Program-made: the position numbers and the translations under genes
Source: Ligaoa zhengdingensis
GTDB lineage: Bacteria > Bacillota > Clostridia > Oscillospirales > Ruminococcaceae
Length of the DNA: 64,000 nt
Assembly (NCBI RefSeq): GCF_014384885.1
Contig: NZ_JACRST010000002.1
Location: 62,001 to 126,000 of the forward strand
Reading direction: 5' to 3'
Notes under the pieces: model-generated
Told to the model about the DNA's origin: nothing
Seen by the model: the letters and a program-made list of their open reading frames with translations, nothing else
Databases searched by the model: none
Shown here: positions 46,914-56,030 of the stretch, one piece after another
How the letters are laid out: the number at the start of each line of letters is the position of its first letter
Position numbering within the stretch: position 1 is the stretch's first letter

Positions 46914-49900
46914 TTAACTTTCGGAATCCATCAGGTAATCGATCTCGCGCATCTCCTCCAGAGATTGCTGCGGCTGCTCCTCCGGCTCGTCGCCCGAGGG
47001 CTTTTTCTTTTTGCCGTCAAACAACAGGTAGAAGGATGGGATCAGCAGCAGGGTGAGCAGCGTGGAGGCGATCAGGCCGCCGATGATGACCACAGCCATG
47101 CCGCGCATCAGCTCGGCGCTCTCGCCGATGCCGATCGCCATGGGCACCATCGACAGGATGGTGGTCAGCGTGGTCATCAGGATGGGGCGCAGACGGGTCC
47201 GACCCGCGTAAATCAGCGCGGTTTCCGCGTCCATACTGGCGCGGAGCTGGTTGGCGGTGTCGATGAACAGGATGCCGTTGTTGACCACCGTACCGACCAG
47301 CATCAACAGGCCCATCAGGGAGATCATACTGACGGTGGTGCCGGTCAACCACATCAATCCGAACGAACCGATCAGGCAGAACGGGATGCACAGCATCACC
47401 AAGCCGGAAAACCGCGCCGACTCAAACTGCATGGTCATCACCATGAACACCAGCAGCACCGCTGTGGCGATCGCGCCGAACAGGGCGCTGAACTCCTCCT
47501 GCATCTGCTCCTGCATATCCGATTGTTCCAGGCTGACACCCTCGGGCAGCGCGAGTTTGGCCACCTCCGCATTGATTTCATCGCTCACGGTGATTTCGTT
47601 TTTGCCGCGGTTTTTGGCCGACTCAGCGGGCTGGCCGGTGACGGTGACGATGTAGCGGTTGTTCTTGCGCATGATGCTCTGCGGCGCATCCGAATAGCGG
47701 ATTTCCGCGATCTCGGTGAGCTGCACCTGCCCGCCCGTGGTGGTGGGCAGCAGCATCGTGGCCAGATCGTTGACATTTTCAAAGCGCCCCTCCGGGTACT
47801 CGACCTGCACCGAATACTCCACGCCGTCCTGGCGGATGGTGGTGGCCTCAGCGCCAACCAGGTTGGTTCTCACCATCCCCATCACCTGCACCGGGGTGAG
47901 GCCGTAGGCGGACGCCTTGAGCGGGTCCACCACGACCTCCGCCTGCGGGTTGCCCTTGGTGAGGCTGGAGGATACGTTGATGATCGCACTGTTTTTGCGC
48001 ATCGTCTCCTCCACCAGGTCGGCTCCCTCCTTCAGGGTGTCCAGGTCGGAGCCCTGAAGGTTGATCTGGACGGAACCATCGCCGGTGATGGACGAGAAGT
48101 TGCTCGCTGAGCTCACCTTGACCTCGCAGTTGGTGATATCCCGGGTGGCCTCCTGCCACTGCGCCACCACCTCGCGGGTGGTCATCTCGCGGTCCCCCTT
48201 GAGATAGGCGCTGACTGTGGCCCCCGAGCCGCTGCCAAACAGGCCGCCGCCCGTGGTGACGAGATACCGCTCCACATCCGGGTGCTCCGCGACCATCTGC
48301 TCCAAACGGTTCAGGGTGGGCTCCATCTCCGAGAGCTTGAGGCCCGGCTTGGTGTTCACCTCAATGGACACCTGGCCCTGGTCGATCTGCGGCATCAGCT
48401 CCATCTGCAACGTGGAGAACAGGAAGAAGGAGGCGATCAGCAGCAGCACCGCCACCAGCACGACCAGCCACTTGAAGCGGAAGGTCTTGCGCAGGAAGTT
48501 GCCATACCCCTTCTCCACGCGGGCCAGGCCGCGGGAAATGGGGGTGTTCTTCTTCTCCATCGGGCGCAACCGGCAGAACAACAGGGGCACCAACGTCAAT
48601 GCAGAAATCAGCGACGCGGTGAGCGAGAAGATGATGGTGAAGCCGAGCTGCTTAAACATCTGGCCGGACATACCCTGCATCAAGCTGATGGGCAGGAAGA
48701 CCACGATGGTGGTGATGGTGGAGGCGATGATCGAGCTGGTGACCACCTTTGCGCCCTCCAAGGCGGATTCGCGGAAGCTGGGGATGCGATCTTTAACGCG
48801 GAAGCAGCTCTCTACCACGACGATCGAGTTATCCACCATCATGCCGACGCCGATGACCAGACCGCCCAGCGACACCACGTTGAGCGAAATGTCCATCAGA
48901 TTCATGATGATAAGGGTCAACAGCAGCGAAATCGGCATCGAGCTGCCCACGATGAGCGACGCTTTGAGGTCGCCGAAGAACAGGAACAGCACGGCCATCG
49001 AGATGATGACGCCGAGAACCAGCGTTGTCGCCACCGACTGAGTGGAGTTGACGATCATGGTGCTGGTATCGTTGACCACCGAAAGCTGGATATCGGTGCG
49101 CGACGCGTTGATACGCTCTACCTCTTTGTTGACCGCGCGGGTCACACTGAGGGTGTCCGCGCTCTGGCGCTTCTTGATGCCCAGGCTGACCGACTCGCTG
49201 CCGTTGTAGCGGCTGATCGAATCGAGATCCTCCTGGGTTTCATAGATATCCGCCACGTCGGACAGGCGGATGATCGCGCCCGAGCGGGTGGTGATCGGGA
49301 TATTTCTCAGGCTTGCGGTGGTGTTGTAGTCCACCTCGCCGCGCACTGTCAAATCCACATCGCCGCGCCCCACATCGCCAGCTGGAATCGAGAAATTCGC
49401 GCTGGCGATCGCGCTGGATACCGAGCTCAAATCCAAGCCGAACTGCTTGAGCTGCTCCTCCTTGAGCTCGACCCGTATGTAGTCCTCGCGGCCGCCCGAA
49501 ATATCCACCGAGGCGACGCCGGCAATCTTTTCAAACTCCGGCACAATCTCGTCGTCCAGCACGTTGAGCAGCTTGACGTCGCCGCGCCCCTCCGCAGACA
49601 GGGTGATTGTGTCCAGCATATCCATGCTGATCTCAATGATGATGGGCTTGCTGGCGTCATCCGGCAGGCTGTTGACATACATATTGATCTTTTCCTGCAA
49701 GTCCATGTGCGCCACGTCCATGTTGGTGCCGTATTCCAGCTCCAGCATGACCATCGACAGGTTCTCGGACGACTGCGATGTGATGTTCTTCACACCATTG
49801 AGGTTGGCGACCGCGCTTTCCACCTTGGAGGTGACCAGATCCTCAACCTCTTCGGGACCGGCCCCAGGGTAGGTGGTGCCGACGATCAGCATGGGCATTT

Positions 49901-50021
49901 CCATCTCCGGCATCAGTTCCAGCGGCGAGCTGAAGATCGCCGAGATGCCGAATACCACCAGCGCCAGCACCACAATTACCACCGACACCGGCCTTTTCAG
50001 CGATAGTTTTGTTAAATTCAT
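46914..50021 (-). CDS. RND-family efflux transporter (AcrB/SwrC-like inner-membrane pump)
   Basis: Protein of 1035 residues with an ATG at 50021 that overlaps the adaptor stop (ATGA-type). It starts MNLTKLSLKRPVSVVIVVLALVVFG and has the ACR_tran architecture: one N-terminal helix, a large periplasmic loop, six helices, a second loop, five C-terminal helices. The TM4 region carries GVGMMVDNSIVVVE, with a proton-relay Asp. PGAGPEEVEDLVTSKVE and the second-half NQLRASMDAETALIYAGRTRLRPILMTTLTTI are typical hydrophobe/amphiphile exporters. In Gram-positives such pumps (SwrC-like) export surfactants, detergents or lipids and lack an outer membrane channel. It is co-expressed with an adaptor lipoprotein and a MarR regulator. 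Confidence 0.95.
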   Translation of the reverse strand: MNLTKLSLKRPVSVVIVVLALVVFGISAIFSSPLELMPEMEMPMLIVGTTYPGAGPEEVEDLVTSKVESAVANLNGVKNITSQSSENLSMVMLELEYGTNMDVAHMDLQEKINMYVNSLPDDASKPIIIEISMDMLDTITLSAEGRGDVKLLNVLDDEIVPEFEKIAGVASVDISGGREDYIRVELKEEQLKQFGLDLSSVSSAIASANFSIPAGDVGRGDVDLTVRGEVDYNTTASLRNIPITTRSGAIIRLSDVADIYETQEDLDSISRYNGSESVSLGIKKRQSADTLSVTRAVNKEVERINASRTDIQLSVVNDTSTMIVNSTQSVATTLVLGVIISMAVLFLFFGDLKASLIVGSSMPISLLLTLIIMNLMDISLNVVSLGGLVIGVGMMVDNSIVVVESCFRVKDRIPSFRESALEGAKVVTSSIIASTITTIVVFLPISLMQGMSGQMFKQLGFTIIFSLTASLISALTLVPLLFCRLRPMEKKNTPISRGLARVEKGYGNFLRKTFRFKWLVVLVAVLLLIASFFLFSTLQMELMPQIDQGQVSIEVNTKPGLKLSEMEPTLNRLEQMVAEHPDVERYLVTTGGGLFGSGSGATVSAYLKGDREMTTREVVAQWQEATRDITNCEVKVSSASNFSSITGDGSVQINLQGSDLDTLKEGADLVEETMRKNSAIINVSSSLTKGNPQAEVVVDPLKASAYGLTPVQVMGMVRTNLVGAEATTIRQDGVEYSVQVEYPEGRFENVNDLATMLLPTTTGGQVQLTEIAEIRYSDAPQSIMRKNNRYIVTVTGQPAESAKNRGKNEITVSDEINAEVAKLALPEGVSLEQSDMQEQMQEEFSALFGAIATAVLLVFMVMTMQFESARFSGLVMLCIPFCLIGSFGLMWLTGTTVSMISLMGLLMLVGTVVNNGILFIDTANQLRASMDAETALIYAGRTRLRPILMTTLTTILSMVPMAIGIGESAELMRGMAVVIIGGLIASTLLTLLLIPSFYLLFDGKKKKPSGDEPEEQPQQSLEEMREIDYLMDSES

Positions 50022-51310
50022 GCTTCATCGCCCTCGCTGTTCGCAGCGGAAGATTCCGCGGAATTGGAATCGGCCACCATAATCTTTGCGCCGTCCATCA
50101 GGTTGGGGTGCCAGGTCGTGATAACGCGGTCATTTTTGGAGATTCCCGAGAGGATCTCAATGCGGCTACCGTCGTTGATGCCAGTTGTAACATCCACCCG
50201 CACCGCAGCGCCGCTTTCATCGACATAGACAAACGGCTTGTTGTCCTCGTAATAGACGCAACTCACCGGCAACAGGATTGCGGCTTCCGCACGGTCGGTA
50301 TCCACCGCGATCTTCACCGTCACGCCGGTCAATAGGCCGGAACCGTCCTCATCGATGCGAGCTTTGACCGCGAACAAGCCGGTCTGCTGGTCGGCGGCGG
50401 TGCTTACCTCGATGATGGTACCCTTGCGCTCCTCACCGTTGATCGTAACCGCGACCGGGTCGTCGATGGAAAGACCCAGCACCACGCTGGACGGAACCGC
50501 GAAATTAACAAGCATACTGCCCTTGTTGGAGATGGTGTAATAGGCGACGCTGGTGCCACCCGACATCTGGTGCTCGTCGGCATTTTTTGCCTCCACCACG
50601 CCGTCGATGGGCGCATAGACCTTGGTGAAACCGAGCTGCTGCGTCTGTACCTGGTAGTTTGCCTCAGCTAACACCAGCTGCTGCGCGATGAGCGCCTTGT
50701 TCTCCTCCAGCGACTCGCCCTCGGTCAATTCCAAAAGCTGCTGCGCCAAATCGTAAGAGCTGGCGGCCGCATCTCGGGCGGCCTTCAGTTTGCGATAATT
50801 GTAGTCGCTCTTATCCCCATCATAATCACTGCCATAGGTATCATTGTAAGTAAAGCGGGCGTTGTCATATGCACTCTTTGCCTGGATTACACTGCTGCGC
50901 GCCTGCAAAACAGCTTGGTCCAACTGAGTTTCGCTGCTCGCTGCGGAAAGTTTTGTGAGCTCGAGGTTCGCTTTCGCCAGATTGACCGCCGGCATCAGGT
51001 CAGAGGCGTCCAGTTCAAAGAGCAGGTCCCCCTTTTTGACCGTATCGCCCACCTTGGCATAGGTCTTGAGCACCTCGCCGCTGGTCTTGGGCATCACCAT
51101 CACCGACTCAGCGGGCTCCAGCTTGCCGATATATTCGGCGGTCAAGGCGATGTCGCCCACCTCTGGATATGCGGTCTCCACCAGGATGTTGCGGTCGGTC
51201 TCCTCCACCTGCGACTCCTGGCCGCCGAACGTCGAGCAGCCTGTGGTCAGCACGGTGCTGAGTAAAACTGCACTCAGCGCTAAACTGAGCGCCTTCTTTT
51301 GTTTGGTCAT
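50018..51310 (-). CDS. RND efflux adaptor (HlyD/MFP family) lipoprotein
   Basis: Protein of 430 residues with an ATG at 51310. The signal peptide ends with the lipobox LTTGCSTFG (Cys about 25), so the protein is lipid anchored outside the membrane. Family features are the barrel-sandwich entry GKLEPAESVMVMPKTSGEV, a long alpha-helical hairpin (about 100-220), the lipoyl second half VYAPIDGVVEAKNADEHQMSGG and a beta-barrel domain near 280-345 (TVKIAVDTD). The C-terminus is acidic and Ser-rich. It connects the pump to the envelope; in monoderms the role is less clear, but partner pairing is standard. The stop overlaps the pump start by 4 nt. Confidence 0.94.
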   Translation of the reverse strand: MTKQKKALSLALSAVLLSTVLTTGCSTFGGQESQVEETDRNILVETAYPEVGDIALTAEYIGKLEPAESVMVMPKTSGEVLKTYAKVGDTVKKGDLLFELDASDLMPAVNLAKANLELTKLSAASSETQLDQAVLQARSSVIQAKSAYDNARFTYNDTYGSDYDGDKSDYNYRKLKAARDAAASSYDLAQQLLELTEGESLEENKALIAQQLVLAEANYQVQTQQLGFTKVYAPIDGVVEAKNADEHQMSGGTSVAYYTISNKGSMLVNFAVPSSVVLGLSIDDPVAVTINGEERKGTIIEVSTAADQQTGLFAVKARIDEDGSGLLTGVTVKIAVDTDRAEAAILLPVSCVYYEDNKPFVYVDESGAAVRVDVTTGINDGSRIEILSGISKNDRVITTWHPNLMDGAKIMVADSNSAESSAANSEGDEA

Positions 51311-51332
51311 TGTTAAAACCTCCGTATCCGGT

Positions 51333-51809
51333 TTATTTTTGTTTTGTATATGTAAATTGTTGAGACATCAGCTTCACCATCTCATTAAGACGGTTGAGGC
51401 CCCGCACAATGTCTTCCATATCCTGTTCGCTCATCTGGGCGCCCACCGGATCGAACCGGCGGCACATCTCGTCATTAATTTGGCCGAGCACATCTGTCGC
51501 ATGGTCGGTAAGCGAAATGTTGACCACCCGCTCGTCCTGTGTGTCTCGCGTGCGGGTGACCCAACCCGCCCGCTCCATCTTTTTGCACATGGCGGATACG
51601 TTGGCCCCGGCCATGCAGGTCGATTCGCTCAGGGCTCCCACAGAAAGTACGCCTTCCCGCGCGTGCCCGATATCCATCAACAGCCGAAGCTGTACCCCGG
51701 TGAGGCCGTACCGCTCGTAGACCGACTGGAACATGCGATCGCCGCTGCCCATGATCTGACGCAGCACATCCCAAAAGCTGGTCTTAAACGTCATAATATC
51801 CCATTGCAT
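51333..51809 (-). CDS. MarR family transcriptional regulator
   Basis: Protein of 158 residues. The ATG at 51809 (MQWDIMTFKTS) has GAGGGGG about eight bases upstream; a longer frame to 51866 runs through the promoter. The winged HTH is clear: GVQLRLLMDIGHAREGVLSVGALSE, then ANVSAMCKKMERAGWVTRTRDTQDERVVNISLTD, with the DxRxxxxxLT wing. MarR proteins bind small lipophilic ligands and release DNA. As first gene of the marR-adaptor-pump operon it probably represses its own promoter and senses a pump substrate. Confidence 0.95.
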   Translation of the reverse strand: MQWDIMTFKTSFWDVLRQIMGSGDRMFQSVYERYGLTGVQLRLLMDIGHAREGVLSVGALSESTCMAGANVSAMCKKMERAGWVTRTRDTQDERVVNISLTDHATDVLGQINDEMCRRFDPVGAQMSEQDMEDIVRGLNRLNEMVKLMSQQFTYTKQK

Positions 51810-51863
51810 TTCTATCCCCCTCTTTTTACTCGAATTATCTTTATCATTTATATTATCTATTGC

Positions 51864-51898
51864 CAATACATAATATTGCGAATGTGTTAATTTGTAAA
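51864..51898 (-). promoter_or_regulatory. Promoter of the marR-RND operon with overlapping palindrome
   Basis: Minus strand: TTTACA (51898-51893), 17-nt spacer, TATTAT (51875-51870). The palindrome CAATA-N5-TATTG (51864-51878) overlaps the -10; TTGT-N7-ACAA lies further upstream near 51910. Either could be the MarR operator. Confidence 0.6.
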
Positions 51899-51968
51899 GG
51901 TATTTTTTGTAATATTCACAAATATTTCATCGAATTTTCTCTATATTAACAAAAGTTTGGTATGAAAA

Positions 51969-52002
51969 GAGGCTCCTGCCGCGCAGATGCGGCAGGAGCC
52001 TC
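51969..52002 (-). terminator. Intrinsic terminator of the dockerin-protein cluster
   Basis: Minus strand: GAGGCTCCTGCCGC (52002-51989), 6-nt loop, GCGGCAGGAGCCTC (51982-51969), then TTTTCAT. It closes the operon of three large genes, 6 nt after the last stop. Confidence 0.92.
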
Positions 52003-52007
52003 GGCCT

Positions 52008-55000
52008 CTATTTTGATTGGTCGATCCTACTGATTCCCAAAATACTTTTTTTGATCTCCAGCATATCGAAAACATTGATTTCGCCATCGCGGGTGGTGTC
52101 CGACGCCGCCGCATAGATGCCGTCCAGCCTGCTGATTCCGAGAATGTGGCGTTTGGCTTCCAGCAGGTCGAAAACATCGATTTTGCCATCACCGTAACAG
52201 TCACCGTACAACAACGCTGTCAGGGAACTGAGCGTGCGGCCCTTTTCATCACAGTACCGAATTTCACACCCCGTTCCCACGAGGTCGCCTCCCTGCAACT
52301 GCCGCATCTGTCCCGAACTGTCAGCCCGCATCACCGCAAGACGATAACGTGTCAAAACTGTCAGGTTATCGCTCATCTCCTCCACGGTGGTTCCAACTTC
52401 CAGCCCGCTCAACTGCCGCTGTTCAAAATCAGCATGATAATAGTCGCTGGTCAACTGGGGATGTATCCAATAGCGGTAGGTCTGCCTGAGTTCATTTCCA
52501 TGCAGTGGATAGACAACAAATTCGATGGACCCTGGCCTTTGCATAACAGAATCCTCCGGCGCTTGCAGCTCCACTTCAAAGCAATAGGTCCCTTCAACCT
52601 GCACGAGCTCTGGATTTTTGATCTTCTTTAAAAGCTGACCTGTCCCGCCGTGGTTCAGTGTAAACCGGCAGTGAGAAACCTCCAGCTCGTCTGCGCTCAG
52701 GCCCTCCACTACCAGATAGCACTTCCGGATGGTATTTTCAAAGAAATCGAGCTGCCAGATGCGGTTGGTGAGCTCCGGATCGGAGTAGGCTTTGATCTTC
52801 GCCTCTTGTATTATAATCGGGTAGGTGTGCCGAACCCCTTCCGCATTTTCCAAGGTGATCGAATTGGGTTCGTCCCCGCCCAGCAGCAGGGCGTCCACCG
52901 TCAGATAGGTTTTTCCGTCGATTTCGATGGTGCTCCATTCAAAGCCGTCGCCCTGGGTTTCCACCACACGGAATCCAGTCTGCTCGCGCTCCGCATTGAG
53001 TATGGCAAAATATTGCGTCTCCAACTCGCGGAGTTCGATTGTTACAGGAGTTTCACTGGATGTGAAGTCACCGTCCATCTCCCTCTCAGCGATATAAATA
53101 CCGCTGATCAGCCGATAGGGCAACACCCACCGGAATTTGTGATCGCCATCCGAGGCCCAAACTGTGATGTTATCTTCCGACGGTTTCCTTTCATCGCGAT
53201 ATAGCGTCAGCTTAATCGCCTTGTCTTTTTCCAGATAATCAGCTTCGATTCGATCTACCACCCCAGTAGAAACAGAAATGGAGTCTGCAATGCTTCTCCA
53301 GTCGATCGGCGTTCCATCCTCTGCGTTGGCGCCGATTTCAGCACCTTTTATGTAAACGGTTTCCATACTCTCTCCAAACAACGGAAGCGATATTTCATCG
53401 ATCGGTATGGTGCAGCTTTCATCATGATAAATCTGAGGGCTGCCCATGGTGGAAAAGTAGAAGGTTTTGGAGGGAGTGCCGTCAACGCTGACGGTAAGGG
53501 CGCTTTTCTTCCTTTGCACAGGCGATTGTACCCATAAAATAAGGGGCCCTTGCTCAGCAACTCGATCCTCAAAAAGTGTGGCCTGAAATTCCTCTGACAT
53601 GGAGCTAATCTTCACTTTGTCCAAATGATCGGCCGCTATGGTATTTCCGTCCACCGTGAGTAAACCTTCCCACCCGTTGTTGCGATCCAGCTCAGTCGGC
53701 CTTGCAGGGTCAGTGGAAATCAGAATAGGGGACTCGTAGTCCGGGAGGACAAATTGATAGTCATCATCGTAAACATATTCATAAAATCCAATTCCAGGTT
53801 CCACCGTGCTGCAATAAAACGGAAAACTGTGCAGCCGCCTCTCCTCGTCCATCAAAACTACATTCAGCGCCGAACCCTCTGGAATTTCCACGCCGGGCTT
53901 GGTGGTGAGGGACAATGCGAGCGTATCGTCCTCTAAACGGGTAAAGCTGAATTTCGCAATTTGCCCGCTCGCGTCGCCGGTCAATCGGGATCGCTCCAAA
54001 TTCCATGCGATTCCTTCCTCCAACAGATCGCCCCGGAAATAGAGCGTTCTGCCCTCACCGGCGATCGGCAGCATGAACTCGTTTTCGCTGCCCGTCCCCG
54101 AGATATGGAGCGCCCCCTCTGTCGTGACATAATAGGTCTTTTTGAAGTTGCCTATTTTTATATTGAAACTGCCATTCTGTCCTATCTCTGTGGCGCATAT
54201 CGAAACCAAAATCTTTTTCAGGGTTTCATCATAGACGGCTTCCACCCTGTCGAGGTTTTGTAGCTCTGAAAACTCGATCCGGTCGATGGAGAAATCGGGA
54301 GCGATAAAGTTGGAGTCCAACAGATAATCGACCCGGTTGAGCTTGATCGTGGACGGCTCATCGGAATCTTCCGAGAGCGAATCCCCCCAGACGGTCTTGT
54401 CGTCATCCGTGTAGTAATAATTTTTGAGGGAAAACCAGGGCGCCTCCGGTTCTCCGAGCTCTTCTTGGTGCAGGGAATAGTTCGAGCCGTTTTTAACCAC
54501 ATAGCGCAGGGTATTTCTGGATATGGAAAGCTCCGTAATGGTTCCAGTAGAAATTTTTATTTCCACCGATATCTGTTGAGGATTGTTCAGCGGTGCAGAC
54601 CAAACGTAGCGCCCTCCATCCGTAAAATAAATCCGATTGCCATATAGCGCTAAAAAGTCCGCATCCTCCTGAATGAAGGCTACTTGATGGCTACCGTCAA
54701 ATTCAGATCTTTGTATGTTATCACGGGCATAGTACCATTCCTCATTGAAATAAAACATACCGGAAGTGATATCTTTCCAATAGTAGTTTTTATAGCGGTC
54801 GCTTTTACATTCGGGAATCGCCTCGTCCCACTCTGAGTAGCCTTGACGCTCCATCTCTGTGTCACTCAAAAGCACCCGTTTATGCTGGACGTACCCCTCT
54901 TTGTCGTAGTCATCCGTGGCAGGTTTCTTTGTCCCATTGACCCAAACAGGATCGTCCCAGGTGGCGTCGACATGATACCATTTGCCATCGAGCTGCACCA

Positions 55001-55997
55001 CATTCCAGGCATGATTCATCTCCTCTGCTGCGACAAAAAGCACTGGGATGCCCTCACGCTTCAGGATATCAACCATTGCAAGCGCATAGCCGTTGCAAAC
55101 TCCTAAGCCCTTCACCAGAATGCCGTACGCGCTATAACTCTCAACGTCTCCGTTCCCTGGATCTAAAGCAATGTCATAATCGTACTTTGTATGGAGCGCG
55201 AGATGATCGTGCACCGCCAACACCTTTTCTTCGTCGGTCATTCCGTCGTGAATCGCCGTCCTGCGGGCATAATCAATCGCGTCTTCGTACTCTTCCTGCA
55301 TCTCTTCGCTAGTATCTTCGTCATATTTATAATGAAAATAAATGGTTGAAGCGATGCTGTTTCTAATAGACCACCCAATTGTACCTTCGACATAAAACAG
55401 CTCAGGATGGCTGTTTAAAACCTTAAAGTATGCGCGTCCGATCTCTGCGGGATCCCCCTCGTAATCCTGAACTCCATCGAGGCCAAATTCATAGACGCTA
55501 ATGCTCGCCTTTCTTGCCTTCAAGGCGGAGACAATCTTTTCCTCAAACCTTTTTTCATTGGAAATAGAGCGCAAAGCAGTGCTGCGGGGCTTGAGTTGTT
55601 CACCTGAAAGGGCCCCTTCTTGAAATAGCCCTTCCTTGGCTTCCTTCAATTCCGCTCCCGAATCACCTTCATCAAGAGAGCTTTCCGATTGTTCAAAAGG
55701 CGGATCACTCGCCGAAGATTCTGCTGGAAATTCCAGCGGAGGGCCCGCAGGTCCCTCCGCTGGTTGTTCCTCCTCCAAATCATTCTGCGATTCTTCCGAT
55801 CCGCCTTCAAATACCGATTCTTCATTTGAAAGCTGTTTGGGGGATATCTCTTCTCCAAATGCGCCTTCTTCTTGCGAGGATATTGCCTCTCTTCCCGATT
55901 CGAGAGAAACCTCCTCTTTGCCGGGCAGAGCCCATGCGATGTGGGTGAAAAGCAGTGCCGTACTCAGCAACAGTGCGGTTACCCTCATTTTGTTCAT
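52008..55997 (-). CDS. Secreted transglutaminase-like protein with three repeats and type I dockerin (triad intact)
   Basis: Protein of 1329 residues with an ATG at 55997 and GAGGA upstream. A signal peptide (1-24) is followed by a Glu/Ser/Pro-rich linker (25-120), then LFQEGALSGEQL shared with its paralogues. A transglutaminase-like domain (about 140-350) carries Cys301 (GLGVCNGYALAM), His329 (MNHAWNVV) and Asp344 (WYHVDATWDD), a complete papain-type triad. After a beta-rich region come three repeats of about 220 residues, marked by KTYYVTTEG, KTFYFSTMG and HTYPIIIQE, each followed by a (Y/S)xDxxxT-type strand. The last about 67 residues are a dockerin with two calcium loops (GDCYGDGKIDVFD, DTTRDGEINVFD). 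It is the last of three paralogues. Exported and probably held on a cohesin; no cohesin is in the window. Confidence 0.88.
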   Translation of the reverse strand: MNKMRVTALLLSTALLFTHIAWALPGKEEVSLESGREAISSQEEGAFGEEISPKQLSNEESVFEGGSEESQNDLEEEQPAEGPAGPPLEFPAESSASDPPFEQSESSLDEGDSGAELKEAKEGLFQEGALSGEQLKPRSTALRSISNEKRFEEKIVSALKARKASISVYEFGLDGVQDYEGDPAEIGRAYFKVLNSHPELFYVEGTIGWSIRNSIASTIYFHYKYDEDTSEEMQEEYEDAIDYARRTAIHDGMTDEEKVLAVHDHLALHTKYDYDIALDPGNGDVESYSAYGILVKGLGVCNGYALAMVDILKREGIPVLFVAAEEMNHAWNVVQLDGKWYHVDATWDDPVWVNGTKKPATDDYDKEGYVQHKRVLLSDTEMERQGYSEWDEAIPECKSDRYKNYYWKDITSGMFYFNEEWYYARDNIQRSEFDGSHQVAFIQEDADFLALYGNRIYFTDGGRYVWSAPLNNPQQISVEIKISTGTITELSISRNTLRYVVKNGSNYSLHQEELGEPEAPWFSLKNYYYTDDDKTVWGDSLSEDSDEPSTIKLNRVDYLLDSNFIAPDFSIDRIEFSELQNLDRVEAVYDETLKKILVSICATEIGQNGSFNIKIGNFKKTYYVTTEGALHISGTGSENEFMLPIAGEGRTLYFRGDLLEEGIAWNLERSRLTGDASGQIAKFSFTRLEDDTLALSLTTKPGVEIPEGSALNVVLMDEERRLHSFPFYCSTVEPGIGFYEYVYDDDYQFVLPDYESPILISTDPARPTELDRNNGWEGLLTVDGNTIAADHLDKVKISSMSEEFQATLFEDRVAEQGPLILWVQSPVQRKKSALTVSVDGTPSKTFYFSTMGSPQIYHDESCTIPIDEISLPLFGESMETVYIKGAEIGANAEDGTPIDWRSIADSISVSTGVVDRIEADYLEKDKAIKLTLYRDERKPSEDNITVWASDGDHKFRWVLPYRLISGIYIAEREMDGDFTSSETPVTIELRELETQYFAILNAEREQTGFRVVETQGDGFEWSTIEIDGKTYLTVDALLLGGDEPNSITLENAEGVRHTYPIIIQEAKIKAYSDPELTNRIWQLDFFENTIRKCYLVVEGLSADELEVSHCRFTLNHGGTGQLLKKIKNPELVQVEGTYCFEVELQAPEDSVMQRPGSIEFVVYPLHGNELRQTYRYWIHPQLTSDYYHADFEQRQLSGLEVGTTVEEMSDNLTVLTRYRLAVMRADSSGQMRQLQGGDLVGTGCEIRYCDEKGRTLSSLTALLYGDCYGDGKIDVFDLLEAKRHILGISRLDGIYAAASDTTRDGEINVFDMLEIKKSILGISRIDQSK

Positions 55998-56030
55998 TCC
56001 AACATCCTCATTTCCGTCTGTATTGTTCCA

